DNA of 64,000 bases from positions 434,001-498,000 of the forward strand of contig NZ_LNFY01000001.1 in the NCBI RefSeq assembly GCF_011057685.1, in the 5' to 3' direction. This document shows positions 63,165 to 64,000 of this stretch, one piece after another (positions within the stretch are counted from its first letter, which is position 1; each line of letters opens with the position of its first letter). Source of the DNA: Thermotoga sp. Ku-13t. GTDB lineage: Bacteria > Thermotogota > Thermotogae > Thermotogales > DSM-5069. Position numbers and translations under genes: made by a program. A model generated the notes under the pieces. It was not told where the DNA came from and made no database searches. It worked only from the letters and a program-made list of their open reading frames with translations.

Positions 63165-64000
63165 TCATCTGTACAGGAAGCATTTCACCTGGACCCCATC
63201 GACCTCAAAATAAGGAGGTGATTCCTTCTTGCAGATTTCCATGGCGCTCGGACACCTTCCAGCGAACTTGCACCCTGTCCTCAGATACTCCTCATGCTCC
63301 TGGTCCGCGAGCACCACCTTCGTCGTCCAGCGCCTGGATGGATCAGGTTCTGGTACTGATTCTCTAAGCAGACGCGTGTAAGGATGTTTTGGTTCCTGCA
63401 ACACTTTTTCCGCAGGGCCGAGCTCGACGATCTCGCCGCGGAACATTATCGCCATCCGATCGCTCACGTAGTAAGCTGTGGCAAGATCGTGTGTGATGTA
63501 AATCACGCTCAAACCATATTTGTCTCTCAGATCTTTGAACAGGTTCACTATGGACATCCTCAGAGACGCGTCCACCATGGACACGGGCTCGTCCGCCACG
63601 AGCAATTTTGGATTCGTGAGAAGCGCCCTCGCGATGGAGATTCTTTGAAGCTGTCCTCCGGAGAACTCACTCGGATACTTTTCACAGAATTCCTCGAAGG
63701 CTATACCCACAGCTTCGAGCTTTTCTTCTATGATCCTTCTCGCCTCTTCTCTTTCTTGAGCCACACCGAGATTGAACAACGTGTCGTAAAAATAGCTCTC
63801 GACTTTTCTGAGCGGATTGAAAGTGGAGAACGGATTCTGAAACACCGCCTGTATTTCTTTCAAAAGCCGTCTTCTTTCCTCCGTTTTCAGATTGTCTATC
63901 CTCTTTCCCTTATAGTAGATCTCTCCCGATGTTGGCTCTTCAAAGCCAAGGATGATCCTCGCGGTCGTCGTCTTGCCACATCCGCTCTCTCCGGCGAGCG
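63165..64000 (-). CDS. Oligopeptide/oligosaccharide ABC transporter ATPase, OppF type, partial (5' end beyond window)
   Basis: The minus strand is open from the window edge, starting LAGESGCGKTTTARIILGFE (Walker A) and continuing with FQNPFSTFNPLRKVESYF, signature FSGGQLQRISIARAL, Walker B LLVADEPVSMVDAS, switch ITHDLATAYYVSD and the C-terminal YLRTGCKFAGRCPSAMEICKKESPPYF. It belongs to a second Opp-type transporter whose other genes lie outside the window, and it is followed directly by the GH3 xylosidase, as in the T. maritima xylan locus. Confidence 0.93.
   Translation of the reverse strand, partial: LAGESGCGKTTTARIILGFEEPTSGEIYYKGKRIDNLKTEERRRLLKEIQAVFQNPFSTFNPLRKVESYFYDTLFNLGVAQEREEARRIIEEKLEAVGIAFEEFCEKYPSEFSGGQLQRISIARALLTNPKLLVADEPVSMVDASLRMSIVNLFKDLRDKYGLSVIYITHDLATAYYVSDRMAIMFRGEIVELGPAEKVLQEPKHPYTRLLRESVPEPDPSRRWTTKVVLADQEHEEYLRTGCKFAGRCPSAMEICKKESPPYFEVDGVQVKCFLYR

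Overview
The window looks like a chromosome segment of a thermophilic member of the Thermotogae, most probably Pseudothermotoga/Thermotoga. This is inferred from the proteins (MiaB, the SDR-type UxuB, UxaE, an IolG/IolM/IolN set, a CE7 acetyl-xylan esterase and a GH3 xylosidase I recognise as Thermotoga-like), from the Lys/Glu-rich proteins, the strong purine-rich ribosome sites and the density of sugar ABC transporters. Base composition appears near 50% G+C, which would suit a P. hypogea-like species. No search was run. There is no CRISPR array, insertion sequence, tRNA or rRNA that I can see.

Layout. 1-2557: polar amino-acid ABC transporter (minus strand, last gene cut by the window edge). 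2628-20161: seventeen minus-strand genes packed head to tail, many with 4-bp overlaps, running from a divergent promoter region at about 20.2 kb down to 6-phosphogluconate dehydrogenase. They hold inositol oxidation enzymes (IolM, IolG, IolN), an RbsABC-type transporter, a PfkB kinase, an AfuABC-like transporter, a HAD phosphatase, an IolO-like epimerase and a third ABC transporter. 20378-24762 (plus): DeoR regulator, tagaturonate epimerase UxaE, SDR fructuronate reductase and a LarA-family (nickel-pincer) racemase/epimerase. Read together, the two divergent units can carry myo-inositol through 5-keto-L-gluconate, tagaturonate, fructuronate and mannonate, and then, if the LarA homologue is a mannonate/gluconate epimerase, to gluconate, 6-phosphogluconate and Gnd. 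Only a gluconate kinase is not evident.

24.8-36.7 kb is housekeeping and mixed: rpsB with a structured leader, miaB, a COG2403-type GTPase, a DMT exporter, a periplasmic-sensor HD-GYP protein, an MFS transporter, an archaeal-type GH1 glycosidase, and a Zn/Cd-type P-ATPase with its ArsR repressor. 36.7-45.7 kb (minus) is one operon: GntR/LacI-type regulator, CUT1 sugar transporter, CehA/McbA-type PHP hydrolase and GH38 mannosidase. 45.65-46.25 kb is non-coding with several inverted repeats and a plus-strand terminator.

46.3-64.0 kb (minus) is a xylan/xylo-oligosaccharide locus: an Opp-type ATPase (cut by the edge), GH3 xylosidase, CE7 esterase, ROK repressor, xylulokinase, a small membrane protein, a five-gene Opp-type transporter, GH42 beta-galactosidase and GH67 alpha-glucuronidase. 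Two genes of this transporter (binding protein and first permease) carry single-base frameshifts at short homopolymers.

A recurring regulatory device is a GC-rich hairpin placed directly after the binding-protein gene in all five carbohydrate-type ABC operons of the window, probably to raise binding-protein mRNA above that of the downstream membrane genes.
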